This document shows, one piece after another, positions 42,566 to 51,462 of a DNA stretch of 64,000 nucleotides. The position numbers and the translations under genes are program-made. How positions within the stretch are numbered: position 1 is the stretch's first letter; every line of letters starts with the position of its first letter. This stretch comes from Cytobacillus oceanisediminis 2691 (GTDB lineage Bacteria; Bacillota; Bacilli; Bacillales; Cytobacillaceae). The DNA lies in assembly GCF_007678455.1 (NCBI RefSeq), contig NZ_VEEP01000007.1:130541-194540 (forward strand), read 5' to 3'. The notes under the pieces were generated by a model, which saw only the letters and a list, made by a program, of their open reading frames with translations, searched no databases and was not told the origin of the DNA.

Positions 42566-43750
42566 TTAAACATTTTCGATGATCGTTGCGACACCCATTC
42601 CGCCGCCTATGCAGAGGGTGGCCAGTCCGTATTTTTGTTCTCGTTTCTTAAGTTCGTGGATGAGTGTGACTAGAATTCTTGCTCCGCTTGCTCCAATTGG
42701 GTGGCCAAGCGCAATGGCACCGCCGTTGACATTTACATTCTCCTCGCTCATGCCAAGTTCCTTCGTGACGGAAAGAGCCTGTGCCGCAAATGCCTCATTC
42801 GCCTCTACTAAATCGAGATCCGTTAACTCCATTTCCGCTTTCTTAAGGGCTTTCTTAACAGCGCTAACAGGCCCAATACCCATGATGGATGGATCAACGC
42901 CCGCAGAAGCATTAGCCTTGATGGTTACAAGTGGAGTAACTCCTAGTTCTTTTGCTTTTTTGCCACTCATCACCACAACTGCAGCTGCGCCATCATTGAT
43001 TCCAGAAGCATTGGCTGCGGTTACGGTTCCGTCTTTCTTGAATGCAGGCCGTAACTTGCCAATCTTTTCAAGAGTGCTGCCGAATTTAGGATGCTCATCC
43101 TGATCGACAATAATAGGATCGCCTTTACGCTGTTTCACTTCTACAGGGACGATTTCATCCTTGAAGCGTCCGGATGTGATCGCTGCTTCTGCCCGATTCT
43201 GGCTCTTGACTGCGAAAGTGTCCTGTTCATTGCGCGAGATTTCATATTTTTCGGCAAGGTTTTCGGCAGTAATACCCATATGGTAGTCATTAAATGCACA
43301 TACGAGTCCATCGCCAAGCAATGTATCAACGAGTTTTTGGTCGCCCATTTTGAAGCCTTCACGCGCACCTTTGAGAACGAAAGGCGCCTGGCTCATATTC
43401 TCCATTCCGCCAGCGACAACGATATCGGCTTCACCTGCTGCAATTGCCTGATATGCCAGGTGAACGGCCTTCAAACCTGAGCCGCATAGTTTATTGATTG
43501 TCATGGATGGGCATGTCTCTGGAAGTCCTGCTCTCATGGCAGCCTGGCGTGCCGGATTTTGACCAAGCCCGGCTTGAAGGACATTTCCCATGATGACTTC
43601 ATCGACGGAATCAGCACTAATATTTGCTTTTTCCAATGCAGCCTTAATAGCGGCCGCTCCAAGATCAACTGCAGATACCTTTGAAAAAGCTCCGCCAAAA
43701 GCTCCTGTAGCGGTCCTGACCGCACTTGCAATCACAATTGAATTTTCCAT
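42566..43750 (-). CDS. Acetyl-CoA acetyltransferase (thiolase)
   Basis: This 394-aa protein has the thiolase active-site residues in order: nucleophile Cys89 in [11 protein letters not shown], His in [13 protein letters not shown] near residue 350, and the acid/base Cys in LCIGGGMG near 380. It interconverts two acetyl-CoA with acetoacetyl-CoA. It is the last gene of a minus-strand operon with SDR reductase, CoA transferase and GntP permease, a set suited to uptake and breakdown of 3-hydroxybutyrate, acetoacetate or related acids. Confidence 0.93.
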   Translation of the reverse strand: MENSIVIASAVRTATGAFGGAFSKVSAVDLGAAAIKAALEKANISADSVDEVIMGNVLQAGLGQNPARQAAMRAGLPETCPSMTINKLCGSGLKAVHLAYQAIAAGEADIVVAGGMENMSQAPFVLKGAREGFKMGDQKLVDTLLGDGLVCAFNDYHMGITAENLAEKYEISRNEQDTFAVKSQNRAEAAITSGRFKDEIVPVEVKQRKGDPIIVDQDEHPKFGSTLEKIGKLRPAFKKDGTVTAANASGINDGAAAVVVMSGKKAKELGVTPLVTIKANASAGVDPSIMGIGPVSAVKKALKKAEMELTDLDLVEANEAFAAQALSVTKELGMSEENVNVNGGAIALGHPIGASGARILVTLIHELKKREQKYGLATLCIGGGMGVATIIENV

Positions 43751-43781
43751 TTTTACTGCCCCTTCCGAATTAAAGTTAAGA

Positions 43782-43804
43782 AAGGGGGAATTGCTCCCCC
43801 TTTG
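43782..43804 (-). other. Intercistronic hairpin between permease and thiolase genes
   Basis: AAAGGGGGA attgc TCCCCCTTT is a 9-bp stem without a following T-run on the minus strand. It is likely an mRNA stability or attenuation element within the operon. Confidence 0.6.
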
Positions 43805-43813
43805 TTGTTATTA

Positions 43814-45256
43814 TTATACTAGTCCAGTTAACTTGTAGACTGCAATAATGAAGAATACAGCCAATGTTTTTATTACAGTAATAGCAAAAATATCTTTATA
43901 AGATTGTTTATGAGTTAATCCGGTAACAGCAAGCAAAGTAATAACTGCACCGTTGTGAGGAAGTGTATCCATTCCGCCTGATGCCATCGAGATGACACGG
44001 TGCATGACTTCTGGCGGGATATTGAATTCTGTGATTGCCTTCATGTAAGTATCAGCCATTGCACTCAAAGCAATCCCCATACCGCCTGAAGCAGATCCAG
44101 TCACACCTGCAAGAGTTGTAGTCGTTACTGCTCCATTGATGAGCGGATCTGTGAATGTTGTTGAAATTCCTTTACTCACAACAGAGAATCCTGGAAGAGA
44201 GGAAATGACTCCGCCAAAACCGTATTCAGCCCCAGTATTCATCGATGCAAGCAAGGCACCGCCTATTGCAGTGTTGACTCCAACTTTAAATCCTCCGGTA
44301 ACCTTCTTCCAGTCATATAAAAGAGTAGCCAGGATGCCAAGAATCAACGCCAGTTCAACGGACCAGATTCCAACTACTCCAGCCATCTGGACCGTACCAT
44401 AGGATTCAAGACCAATCTTTGAAAAATCAAACCCATTCGGATACCATTTTGGCAGATTCACTGTGAAGAATTTGTTAGCTACACCAACAAGCACTAATGG
44501 TACGAATGCAAGTACAGCTCTTATTGTGCTCGTTTTAGCAGTCATGTCAATGTTGCTGACACCTTCATCTAGTGCCTCAGCTTCTGCTGCAGCAGCGGAT
44601 TCTGCATTATCAAATCCGTAGAAACCTTCGCCGCGTTTTGCAGCTCTCTTTCTAAGAGTTTCAAGATAAAGCATGCCTAATGTGAAAACAAGGATTGCAC
44701 CAATGATCCCGAGGGCAGGTGCCGCGTAAATATCAGTCCCGAAGAAGCTTGTTGGAATAACGTTTTGGATCTGGGGCGTGCCTGGAAGTGCGTCCATCGT
44801 GAATGTGAACGCTCCAAGGGCAATCGTTCCCGGAATAAGCCTTTTAGGAATGTTCGCTTCTCTGAATAAGTTTTTAGCAAAAGGATAGATGGCAAATACC
44901 ACAACGAACAAGCTAACCCCGCTGTATGTTAATATAGCGCCCATCAACACGATTGCTAGAATGGCACGGGTGCCGCCAACCAATTTAATGATGGACTTAG
45001 CGATGGATTCGGCAATCCCAGACATTTCGACTACCTTACCGAAAATTGCACCAAGCAGGAAAACTGGAAAATAGTTTTTGATGAATCCGACCATCTTTTC
45101 CATGAAGATGTTGCTGAAAAAGGGCAGTACGTGGCTTGGGTCCGTCAGCAGCACAGCCAAAAGGGCAGCGATTGGTGCAAAAAGGATGACTGAATACCCT
45201 TTGTAAGCTGTGAACATCAATAATCCAAGGGCTAATAGTATAATGAATAGCTCCAT
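43814..45256 (-). CDS. GntP-family permease
   Basis: This 480-aa protein has 12 or more membrane helices of the GntP/CitM superfamily, with GAILTYSGVSLFVVVFAIYP, ALPGTPQIQNVIPTSFFGTD and SASGGMGIALSAM. Family members carry gluconate or short hydroxy acids. Its place between a CoA transferase and a thiolase points to 3-hydroxybutyrate or another ketone-body-type acid. Start ATG 45256 follows AAAGGAG. Confidence 0.9.
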   Translation of the reverse strand: MELFIILLALGLLMFTAYKGYSVILFAPIAALLAVLLTDPSHVLPFFSNIFMEKMVGFIKNYFPVFLLGAIFGKVVEMSGIAESIAKSIIKLVGGTRAILAIVLMGAILTYSGVSLFVVVFAIYPFAKNLFREANIPKRLIPGTIALGAFTFTMDALPGTPQIQNVIPTSFFGTDIYAAPALGIIGAILVFTLGMLYLETLRKRAAKRGEGFYGFDNAESAAAAEAEALDEGVSNIDMTAKTSTIRAVLAFVPLVLVGVANKFFTVNLPKWYPNGFDFSKIGLESYGTVQMAGVVGIWSVELALILGILATLLYDWKKVTGGFKVGVNTAIGGALLASMNTGAEYGFGGVISSLPGFSVVSKGISTTFTDPLINGAVTTTTLAGVTGSASGGMGIALSAMADTYMKAITEFNIPPEVMHRVISMASGGMDTLPHNGAVITLLAVTGLTHKQSYKDIFAITVIKTLAVFFIIAVYKLTGLV

Positions 45257-45293
45257 ATGGGGAACTCCTTTCTAATACACAAGTTTTGATGGA

Positions 45294-46889
45294 TCAGATT
45301 GCTGCAATATTTCGTAAGCCAGGAGTTTTTTTATCCTTTAAACCCATAGGTTCATCCATGAAAATCCTGCTGTCCATTAATTTTAAGTCTTTGGCAATCA
45401 ATGGCCTGAAATTCATCTGGGAAAGGATATCTCTTTCTAAATTGATGCCAGGGGCAATCTCTGTAAGCGTCAATCCATCAGGCAAAAGTTCAAAAACGGC
45501 TCGTTCGGTAATATAGATGATTCTTTTATTATTTTCACGTGCCACATCACCACTGAAAGTGATTTGCTCTACATCCTCGATGAATTTCTTTGCTTTGCCC
45601 TCCTGGAGGATTTCAAGCTTCCCTTTGCCGGTCCCTACCTTTAAGCCACCGGCAGTGAAGGTTCCGCAAAAAGCGATTTGCCTGGCGTTTTGGGTAATGT
45701 TGATGAATCCGCCGCATCCGGCAATTTTAGGGCCGAACTTTGAAACATTAATATTTCCTTTAGTATCACATTGAGCCAGGCCAAGGAATGCAGCATCAAT
45801 TCCGCCGCCATCGTAATAGTCAAACATATATGGTTGATCAATGATCGCCTGTGGCCCGATTGAGCAGCCAAAATCCAGCCCGCCTGCTGCTGTGCCGCCA
45901 ATTGCACCAGGCTCAAGAGTTGGAGTGAATTGGTCATTCATTCCTTCCTCCTGGAGGATATGTGCGATAATTTCAGGCACTCCGATTCCATAATTCAGTA
46001 CTTTGATATCCTCGTTCAATAGCATGGCTGCACGGCGCGCTATCACCTTGCGTTCGTTAAGGGGATATTTTTTATCGGATTGCTTATGAACAACATCGCT
46101 CCGGTAAAAATCTTCATTGTGCTGTGTTCCGAATGTCTGCATATGGTTGGCCGGGTTTTCAACAACAACCACATAATCGACGAGTATTCCCGGTATAGCC
46201 ACAAGCTTAGGATCTATTGAACCGTTTTTGACAATCTTTTCTACCTGGACAATCACCTTGCCTCCGCTGTTGCGTGCATTCATGGCGATGGATAGGATTT
46301 CTAGTGTAAGCGGTTCCTTTTCGAAGCTGATGTTACCGTTTTCATCGGAAACCGAACCTTTCAGCAGAGCAAAATCAAGCTTCTGTGTTTTATAGGCAAG
46401 ATAAGATTTGCCGTCAAAGTTTACTTTTTCAACGATTTCCTCTTTTGTAGCTTGATTAAGCTTGCCGCCGTCAATATCCGGGTCGACAAATGTTCCTAAT
46501 CCTACATGTGTGACCGTGCGCGGTTTACCAGCTGCTCCATCACGAAACATCTGTGAAATGACACCCTGCGGCAGGTTATAGGCTTCAATTTTGTCATTGA
46601 CCACCAATGGCTGGAATTTGGGCGCAAGTCCCATATGACCGCCGATGATTCGCTTCACAAGTCCTTCATGAGCGTAATGGTTCATGCCCCGGTCAACACC
46701 ATCACCGTTTCCTGCTGCATACATAAGGGTTAGGTTTCTTGGAGACTGGCTTTCAAGGAATCTCTTTTCTACCTCGATATATATTTCTTCTGCAACGCCA
46801 ACGCCAATAAAACCGCCCAGGCCCACAACCGCATTGTCGGTGATCAAATTTGCTGCTTTCTGTGATGAAATGATTTTTACAGAAGACAT
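45294..46889 (-). CDS. Fused acyl-CoA:acetate/3-oxoacid CoA transferase
   Basis: This 531-aa protein fuses the alpha and beta CoA-transferase halves, as in E. coli YdiF and mitochondrial SCOT. The first half has GLGGFIGVGVAEE and the CoA-binding GAAGKPRTVTHVGLGTFVDP; the second has NYGIGVPEIIA and LEPGAIGGTAAGG, where the catalytic Glu is expected. ATG 46889 with GAGGTG upstream is used in preference to GTG 46898. It would activate an imported acid such as acetoacetate with acetyl-CoA or succinyl-CoA. Confidence 0.92.
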   Translation of the reverse strand: MSSVKIISSQKAANLITDNAVVGLGGFIGVGVAEEIYIEVEKRFLESQSPRNLTLMYAAGNGDGVDRGMNHYAHEGLVKRIIGGHMGLAPKFQPLVVNDKIEAYNLPQGVISQMFRDGAAGKPRTVTHVGLGTFVDPDIDGGKLNQATKEEIVEKVNFDGKSYLAYKTQKLDFALLKGSVSDENGNISFEKEPLTLEILSIAMNARNSGGKVIVQVEKIVKNGSIDPKLVAIPGILVDYVVVVENPANHMQTFGTQHNEDFYRSDVVHKQSDKKYPLNERKVIARRAAMLLNEDIKVLNYGIGVPEIIAHILQEEGMNDQFTPTLEPGAIGGTAAGGLDFGCSIGPQAIIDQPYMFDYYDGGGIDAAFLGLAQCDTKGNINVSKFGPKIAGCGGFINITQNARQIAFCGTFTAGGLKVGTGKGKLEILQEGKAKKFIEDVEQITFSGDVARENNKRIIYITERAVFELLPDGLTLTEIAPGINLERDILSQMNFRPLIAKDLKLMDSRIFMDEPMGLKDKKTPGLRNIAAI

Positions 46890-46934
46890 AGTCAACACCT
46901 CATTGTCGTTTTCTATTTCAGTCCAGGGGTCGGA

Positions 46935-47660
46935 TTAAAGTCTTAATCCACCGGTCACTTCCAGGACATGCCCATTGACATAACTTGACTCGTCGCTTGC
47001 AAGGAATATTACTGCGTTTGCAATTTCCTGCGGCTGACCAAGGCGTCCAAGCGGGGTTTTCTCTCTGATTGGCTGGAGGACTTTATCAGGTACAGTTGCC
47101 ATCATTTCTGTTTCAACATACCCCGGGGCAATAGCATTTGACCGTACTGCAGCCCCTTTGCGAGTGAACTCTTTCGCCCAGGTATAGGTCATGCCAATGA
47201 CACCTGCTTTTGTTGCTGCATAGTTTGTCTGTCCAACATTTCCATATACGCCAACAACAGAAGAGATACTGACAATTGAGCCCTTTCCATTTTCCATCAT
47301 GATTGGCGCCACAGCTTGAGTCAGGTTGAATACTCCTTTAAGATTTACATCTATTACTGCATCCCACATATCTTCAGTCATTTTCTGAATCAAAGCATCC
47401 CGGGTAATTCCGGCGTTGTTGACAAGGACATCGATTTTTTCGAACTCAGTTTTCACGTCTTCAACAAATTTAGCAACCTGGTCGCGATTCGTCACATTTA
47501 ACTGCACATGGCGTACATTTGGCAATTGATATTCTCCGACTCCCATATCGAGAGAATAGACGATCGCAGCACCCTCTTGCGCAAGCGTTTCCACTATTTT
47601 GCGGCCGATTCCACGTGCTCCTCCTGTTACAATAGCCACTTTACCTTCCATTCTAATCAT
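46935..47660 (-). CDS. Short-chain dehydrogenase (acetoacetyl-CoA reductase/FabG-like)
   Basis: This 241-aa SDR has cofactor motif VTGGARGIGRKIVETL, NNAGITRDALIQKM and the catalytic Ser-Tyr-Lys set in SISSVVGVYGNVGQTNYAATKAG. It is NAD(P)H-linked and of the FabG/PhaB type. First gene of the ketone-body-like operon, so 3-hydroxybutyryl-CoA oxidation or acetoacetyl-CoA reduction is likely. Start ATG 47660 lies downstream of a TGTAAT -10 and a cre-like site. Confidence 0.92.
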   Translation of the reverse strand: MIRMEGKVAIVTGGARGIGRKIVETLAQEGAAIVYSLDMGVGEYQLPNVRHVQLNVTNRDQVAKFVEDVKTEFEKIDVLVNNAGITRDALIQKMTEDMWDAVIDVNLKGVFNLTQAVAPIMMENGKGSIVSISSVVGVYGNVGQTNYAATKAGVIGMTYTWAKEFTRKGAAVRSNAIAPGYVETEMMATVPDKVLQPIREKTPLGRLGQPQEIANAVIFLASDESSYVNGHVLEVTGGLRL

Positions 47661-47687
47661 ATTGTAAGCCCCCTACACGATATTAAA

Positions 47688-47716
47688 TGATTACACTAAT
47701 AATGTAAGCGGTAACA
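47688..47716 (-). promoter_or_regulatory. Promoter with cre-like (CcpA) site ahead of the SDR operon
   Basis: On the minus strand TTGTTA-N16-TGTAAT forms the promoter, with TGATTACACTA (47688-47698, plus strand) covering the -10. TGTAAGCGGTAACA (47703-47716) matches the cre consensus TGWAARCGYTWNCW at 13 of 14 positions and overlaps the -35 region, so CcpA should repress the operon when preferred sugars are present. Confidence 0.65.
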
Positions 47717-47775
47717 ATATTAAAATAAAATACATATAAATCATGATTGTTATAACTTTAAGTTATGGAATAAAA

Positions 47776-47815
47776 AAAGCAGGAGTACAAGGTAATTGCC
47801 TTGTAATCCTGCCAT
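47776..47815. terminator. Terminator downstream of the LysR gene
   Basis: GCAGGAgTACAAGG taatt GCCTTGTAaTCCTGC forms a long stem with one mismatch, flanked by A7 and a T-rich tract. It closes the minus-strand LysR transcript before the SDR promoter region. Confidence 0.75.
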
Positions 47816-47845
47816 TTTGTCTGGAATGCTAAATTCGAAAATAAG

Positions 47846-48727
47846 TTATTTAATATGTTCTCGGATGTATTCGATGAATTTCTTCGCAGCAAAAGAGATA
47901 TATCTATTTTTTTTCAAGATGATTGCAATCCGCCATTTCATTTCCGGATGATCAATCGGGATTTGCTTAATGCTATTGCTGTTGAATCTGGCCAGGATTG
48001 GACGCGGTAAAATCGAAATCCCCTGGTTAAGACAGACCAATTCAGTTAGGAAGTCCCATTGGGAGCTCTTAAAATAAACATTTGGTTCAAAGCCAGCTTC
48101 ACGGCAAGCCTTGAGGACATGGTGATGGAGCAGGAAGGTTTCATTGAGGAGTGCAAACGACTCGTCCTTTAAGTCTTCGAATGTAACTTTCTCCCTTTCA
48201 GCAAGCGGATGGTCGTTATGGACGATTAAGACCACTTCATCTTCAGTTACTGGAATGTACTCAATTCGATCAGAAAGCTCAGGCAATATAACCAGCCCAA
48301 GGTCGACGAACCCCTTTTCGACCATTTCATAGACTGTGACAGCTCCATTTTCAATAATTGAAAGGTTAATTCCTGGGTAATCTTGCCGGAAATTAGCAAT
48401 AAGAGGAGGGAAGTAGCTTGTCCCTATTACAGGCGGGATTCCCACGCTTACATTTCCAGTCCTTAAATTTTTTGTATCCTGAATCGCTTCTGTGATCGAG
48501 TCCATCTCCAACAGAATTTTTTGCCCCTCTTCGAATAGTTTTTCTCCTGCATCAGTCAAAGTCATTTTATGCTCGGACCGGTCAAAGAGCTGGACACCGA
48601 GATCTTCTTCCAGTTTTTTAATCATTTTGCTTAAAGCAGGCTGAGAGAGATGGAGATTCCTCGCTGCGACTGTAAAACTATTATCTTTTGCAACCTGGAC
48701 AAAATACGCTAACTGACGTGTATCCAT
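47846..48727 (-). CDS. LysR-family transcriptional regulator
   Basis: This 293-aa protein has an N-terminal helix-turn-helix (SFTVAARNLHLSQPALSKMIKKLEE) and a LysR effector domain. ATG 48727 lies seven bases from GGAGG; ATG 48730 is also possible. It is encoded upstream of, and in the same direction as, the SDR-CoA transferase-GntP-thiolase operon, so it may activate that operon in response to an acid or acyl-CoA. The general fold resembles CidR/AlsR-type regulators, but the assignment is not firm. Confidence 0.9.
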   Translation of the reverse strand: MDTRQLAYFVQVAKDNSFTVAARNLHLSQPALSKMIKKLEEDLGVQLFDRSEHKMTLTDAGEKLFEEGQKILLEMDSITEAIQDTKNLRTGNVSVGIPPVIGTSYFPPLIANFRQDYPGINLSIIENGAVTVYEMVEKGFVDLGLVILPELSDRIEYIPVTEDEVVLIVHNDHPLAEREKVTFEDLKDESFALLNETFLLHHHVLKACREAGFEPNVYFKSSQWDFLTELVCLNQGISILPRPILARFNSNSIKQIPIDHPEMKWRIAIILKKNRYISFAAKKFIEYIREHIK

Positions 48728-48914
48728 CATTATTCCTCCGTATTAATCCCATAAGTACCGCTATTGTAACATAGGCTGAGCATAGAAAAATAATGGTTTA
48801 GAAGCACTACTTAATGAGGCAAGCAGGATGATTGCCATGTATTATATGAAAATGCGTTTGAACATATAGATTTAAGGTTATGTTTATCAGTAAGACAGCA
48901 AAAGGGGAATCGCC

Positions 48915-49250
48915 ATGGAAAAAAAAGAATACAACAAACTCGTAAGGGACTTTTTTCCGGATTTGATGAAGGATAAAGGCAAGAAAATTGAATATGAAAT
49001 CTTGGAAGGCAGTGCCTATAGTGAAAAGCTAATGGAAAAATTCAATGAGGAAGTTGAAAAATTCCGGAATGCCGGAACCGATAGGCTGCTGAGTGAAATA
49101 GTGGACTTGCTTGAGGTGGTCTATGCGATTGCGGAACATCGAGGAATCACCGAATCGGAAGTGGAGTTCATGCGCCAGCTGAAGAAGAACCGAAGCGGCG
49201 GCTTCCGCAAAAAAATCCTTCTCAAATCAGTAGATGAACGTTCAAAATAA
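48915..49250 (+). CDS. MazG-like/phosphoribosyl-ATP pyrophosphohydrolase-type protein
   Basis: This 111-aa all-helical protein has the start EKKEYNKLVRDFFPDLM, as in house-cleaning NTP pyrophosphatases, and the acidic metal-binding pattern EEVEKF followed by EIVDLLEVVYAIAE. It should hydrolyse non-canonical nucleoside triphosphates. The metal-binding motif is slightly degenerate compared with MazG. Start ATG 48915 follows AAGGGGA. Single gene with its own terminator. Confidence 0.85.
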   Translation: MEKKEYNKLVRDFFPDLMKDKGKKIEYEILEGSAYSEKLMEKFNEEVEKFRNAGTDRLLSEIVDLLEVVYAIAEHRGITESEVEFMRQLKKNRSGGFRKKILLKSVDERSK

Positions 49251-49251
49251 A

Positions 49252-49288
49252 AATAAGCCCTCTGCCATAGTTGGCGGAGGGCTTTATC
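49252..49288. terminator. Terminator between MazG-like and DoxX genes
   Basis: AAGCCCTCtGCC and GGCgGAGGGCTT pair around a 6-nt loop with a T-run. It suits both converging genes. Confidence 0.82.
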
Positions 49289-49297
49289 TATATCGTG

Positions 49298-49813
49298 TTA
49301 AGCAGTTTTATGCGCAGCTTCTGGTGCCTGTTTTAAAACAGTTTTGCGGATGAAAGGAACCACCCAGCGGTCTAAACCGTATTTGCCAGCATTGAAACCG
49401 GCAAACAGAATGATGAAACCGAAGAAGATGTCAGTTGGGTTGTGGGATACAGTGCCGGCAAGGAAGAAACTGAAGTTCATGACAAGGCCGAAGAACATGG
49501 CAGCAGTAGTCAAGCATCCAAGAATCAAACCAAGGCCGATAAGGAATTCACCAAGCGGAACGATGAAGTTGAACAGATCCACATTAGGAATCGCAAAGCT
49601 TTCAAGGAAGTTTACATACCATCCATACACCATATGTCCGTCTGGACCTTTTACAGGATTGGCAGCAGCATTTTTTAAAAATCCAGTTGCGTCAAAACCG
49701 TCACCCGTCAACTTTCCCCACCCAGCAGTCATCCAGTTGTAACCAAGCCATACACGAATCACTGTCAACAGGCCAGCAGCAATATTGTTTTCCCTTAACC
49801 ATTTAGCGAACAT
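49298..49813 (-). CDS. DoxX-family membrane protein (paralogue 3)
   Basis: This 171-aa, four-helix protein is almost the same as paralogue 2 at 31841 (about ten differences), and even the leader (GAAGGGAAGCGATTTAG before the ATG) is conserved, so a recent dispersed duplication that included the promoter is likely. Upstream are TGATTACACTA (49842) and two TGTGAA half-sites 11 bp apart (49882, 49893). The divergent neighbour is a dinB gene behind a CsoR/CstR-like operator, which keeps this DoxX in a sulfur/thiol setting. Confidence 0.9.
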   Translation of the reverse strand: MFAKWLRENNIAAGLLTVIRVWLGYNWMTAGWGKLTGDGFDATGFLKNAAANPVKGPDGHMVYGWYVNFLESFAIPNVDLFNFIVPLGEFLIGLGLILGCLTTAAMFFGLVMNFSFFLAGTVSHNPTDIFFGFIILFAGFNAGKYGLDRWVVPFIRKTVLKQAPEAAHKTA

Positions 49814-49881
49814 CTAAATCGCTTCCCTTCAAAATATATAATGATTACACTAATAAAATATCAAAGAAAAATATGGAAATC

Positions 49882-49898
49882 TGTGAATAAAGTGTGAA
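49882..49898 (-). promoter_or_regulatory. Two 11-bp-phased TGTGAA half-sites upstream of DoxX paralogue 3
   Basis: TGTGAA at 49882 and 49893 (plus strand) have the same 11-bp phasing as the half-sites before ccoN. They lie about 70-85 bp from the doxX start. ResD-type binding is inferred. Confidence 0.45.
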
Positions 49899-49931
49899 GA
49901 CACATATCAGCCATAATGTTTTGAACAATTT

Positions 49932-49976
49932 TTGACAGAGAGTTCCTTTTATGGATAGTATACCCTGATAGGTATA
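49932..49976 (+). promoter_or_regulatory. dinB promoter with CsoR/CstR-like operator
   Basis: TTGACA (49932-49937) and TAGTAT (49956-49961) are 18 bp apart. ATACCCTGATAGGTAT (49960-49975) follows and overlaps the -10, within the longer palindrome TATACCCTGATAGGTATA. The layout is almost identical to the yrkE promoter at 11693-11737. Confidence 0.68.
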
Positions 49977-50061
49977 ATGGTATTTCTTTTCCTTGTCACA
50001 TATGTTGGAAATATATAGAATAAACATAAGGAGATAACAAGCAGGAAAGGGGAATGGAGTA

Positions 50062-50514
50062 ATGAGCGAACTATTGTTTAAACACTTTGAATTAACAAGA
50101 GGGAATTTTATAAAAGATATTGAGGGATTGGATCCTGAGCAGGCGAGTTTTCAGCCCGAGGGCTTCAATAATAACATCCACTGGCAAATCGGGCATGTTT
50201 TGACGGTCGCAGAACAATTCATGCTGGGTTATCCTAAAAAATCAAATCATCTTCCAGAGAGTTACATAGAGCTATTTGGGAATGGTACGCGCCCATCTGA
50301 TTGGTCGGGCGATGTTCCTTCTGTCGAGCTATTGACTGAACAATTAAAAACGCAGCTTGGAAGAATCAAAGAGGTCCCGGCTTCGATGCTGGACGAGAAG
50401 CTGAAAAAGCCTTTTCTCGGACTGGAGACGTTTGGGGAACTTGCCAATATGGCCTTGTTTCACGAATCCTATCATCTAGGCCAAATCCATGCGATGAAAA
50501 AATTAGCGAAGTAA
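50062..50514 (+). CDS. DinB-family protein (possible bacillithiol S-transferase-like)
   Basis: This 150-aa four-helix-bundle DinB protein has the metal-binding His residues visible in NIHWQIGHVLTV (near residue 47) and FHESYHLGQIHAM (near 137-141), the usual DinB/YfiT three-His set. Related Bacillus DinB proteins transfer bacillithiol or other low-molecular-weight thiols. A promoter with an operator like that of the yrk operon precedes it, which suits a thiol-linked function. The enzymatic role is inferred. Confidence 0.85.
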   Translation: MSELLFKHFELTRGNFIKDIEGLDPEQASFQPEGFNNNIHWQIGHVLTVAEQFMLGYPKKSNHLPESYIELFGNGTRPSDWSGDVPSVELLTEQLKTQLGRIKEVPASMLDEKLKKPFLGLETFGELANMALFHESYHLGQIHAMKKLAK

Positions 50515-50521
50515 TGACAGA

Positions 50522-50553
50522 TATGGCAGTGACCGTTTGGCCACTGCTTTATA
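50522..50553 (+). terminator. Weak terminator after dinB
   Basis: GGCAGTG and CACTGC pair around a short loop, followed by TTTATATAATT. The T-run is interrupted. Confidence 0.5.
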
Positions 50554-50604
50554 TAATTGCAGGCATCGGCCTAAATTAGACCATGCGAGAAATGGAGGCT
50601 GCCA

Positions 50605-51000
50605 ATGTACCAGGAGACTTGTCCATATTGCAATATACATGCGGATGAGGAGCAGAATGTCGTTTTTGAAAATGAAACCTGTTATTTTATCCAAAAGGAA
50701 TCAGAGCAGCAAATCCTGCAGGGGAGCGGACTGATCATCCCGAAACAACATAAGCAGAATGTATTTGAACTGTCAGATCAAGAGTGGATGGATTCAAGGG
50801 AATTGCTGGCCGCAGCAAAGAATCTGCTTGACACAAAGTACTCGCCAGATGGATACAGCGTAGGCTGGAATACTGGCAGAGCAGGCGGCCAATCGATCTT
50901 CCATGCTCATTTGCATGTCATTCCGCGTTTTAAAGATGAGCCTCTCGCCGGGCGGGGGATCAGATACTGGATCAAGCAGGAGGAAAATAGGAGAAACTAG
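50605..51000 (+). CDS. HIT-family nucleotide-binding hydrolase
   Basis: This 131-aa histidine-triad protein has the motif SIFHAHLHVIPRF (H-x-H-x-H) near residue 100 and an N-terminal CPYCNI that may bind zinc. Members hydrolyse nucleoside phosphoramidates or dinucleotides. Start ATG 50605 follows AATGGAGG. It is a separate unit with a terminator. Confidence 0.92.
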   Translation: MYQETCPYCNIHADEEQNVVFENETCYFIQKESEQQILQGSGLIIPKQHKQNVFELSDQEWMDSRELLAAAKNLLDTKYSPDGYSVGWNTGRAGGQSIFHAHLHVIPRFKDEPLAGRGIRYWIKQEENRRN

Positions 51001-51013
51001 TTATATTGGTACG

Positions 51014-51046
51014 AAAAAATGGCTCTGCAAATGCAGGGCCATTTTT
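51014..51046. terminator. Terminator between HIT and zinc-finger genes
   Basis: AAAATGGCtCTGC aaat GCAGgGCCATTTTT forms a stem with A-run and T-run and touches the stop of the minus-strand gene. Confidence 0.82.
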
Positions 51047-51263
51047 AGGTTGTGCTCTCATGCCAATCTGAGTATAATCCGCTTCCATTGCAGCCGGGAC
51101 ATTCGTATGGTGCCGCGTAATAAACAAATTCATTCGCGGAAAAAGCGTAGTAACCCCTGCCATGGCAGTCAGGGCATTTATTTTGATCCTTCATATTGGC
51201 AAGGTGGTTTTCGTATCTTGCATTTCTCCATTGATTAAGCGCATTGAATAAACCCAAAATCAT
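51045..51263 (-). CDS. Small DnaJ-type zinc-finger protein
   Basis: This 72-aa protein has two CXXCXGXG motifs, CPDCHGRGYY and CPGCNGSGLY, separated by about 20 residues, as in the central zinc domain of DnaJ. Together they should bind one zinc ion. No J domain is present. Start ATG 51263 has GGAGG close upstream. The function is unknown; such minimal domains are often redox or chaperone adapters. Confidence 0.85.
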   Translation of the reverse strand: MILGLFNALNQWRNARYENHLANMKDQNKCPDCHGRGYYAFSANEFVYYAAPYECPGCNGSGLYSDWHESTT

Positions 51264-51462
51264 ACACCTCCAGTTCTATGCATAGTTTGGAGAAATTCAC
51301 ATGTTTTTATGTATAGTTTATGGAGAAATTTGGTTTTTGCCCCTGGTACGAGCACATACCATAATTGAAAGTTGACATTAATGTGAACAATCCATCATTA
51401 ACAAACCTTACTGGATAATCTTGGACTATAATGAACCTGAATAAAAAATCCAGGAGGAATTC

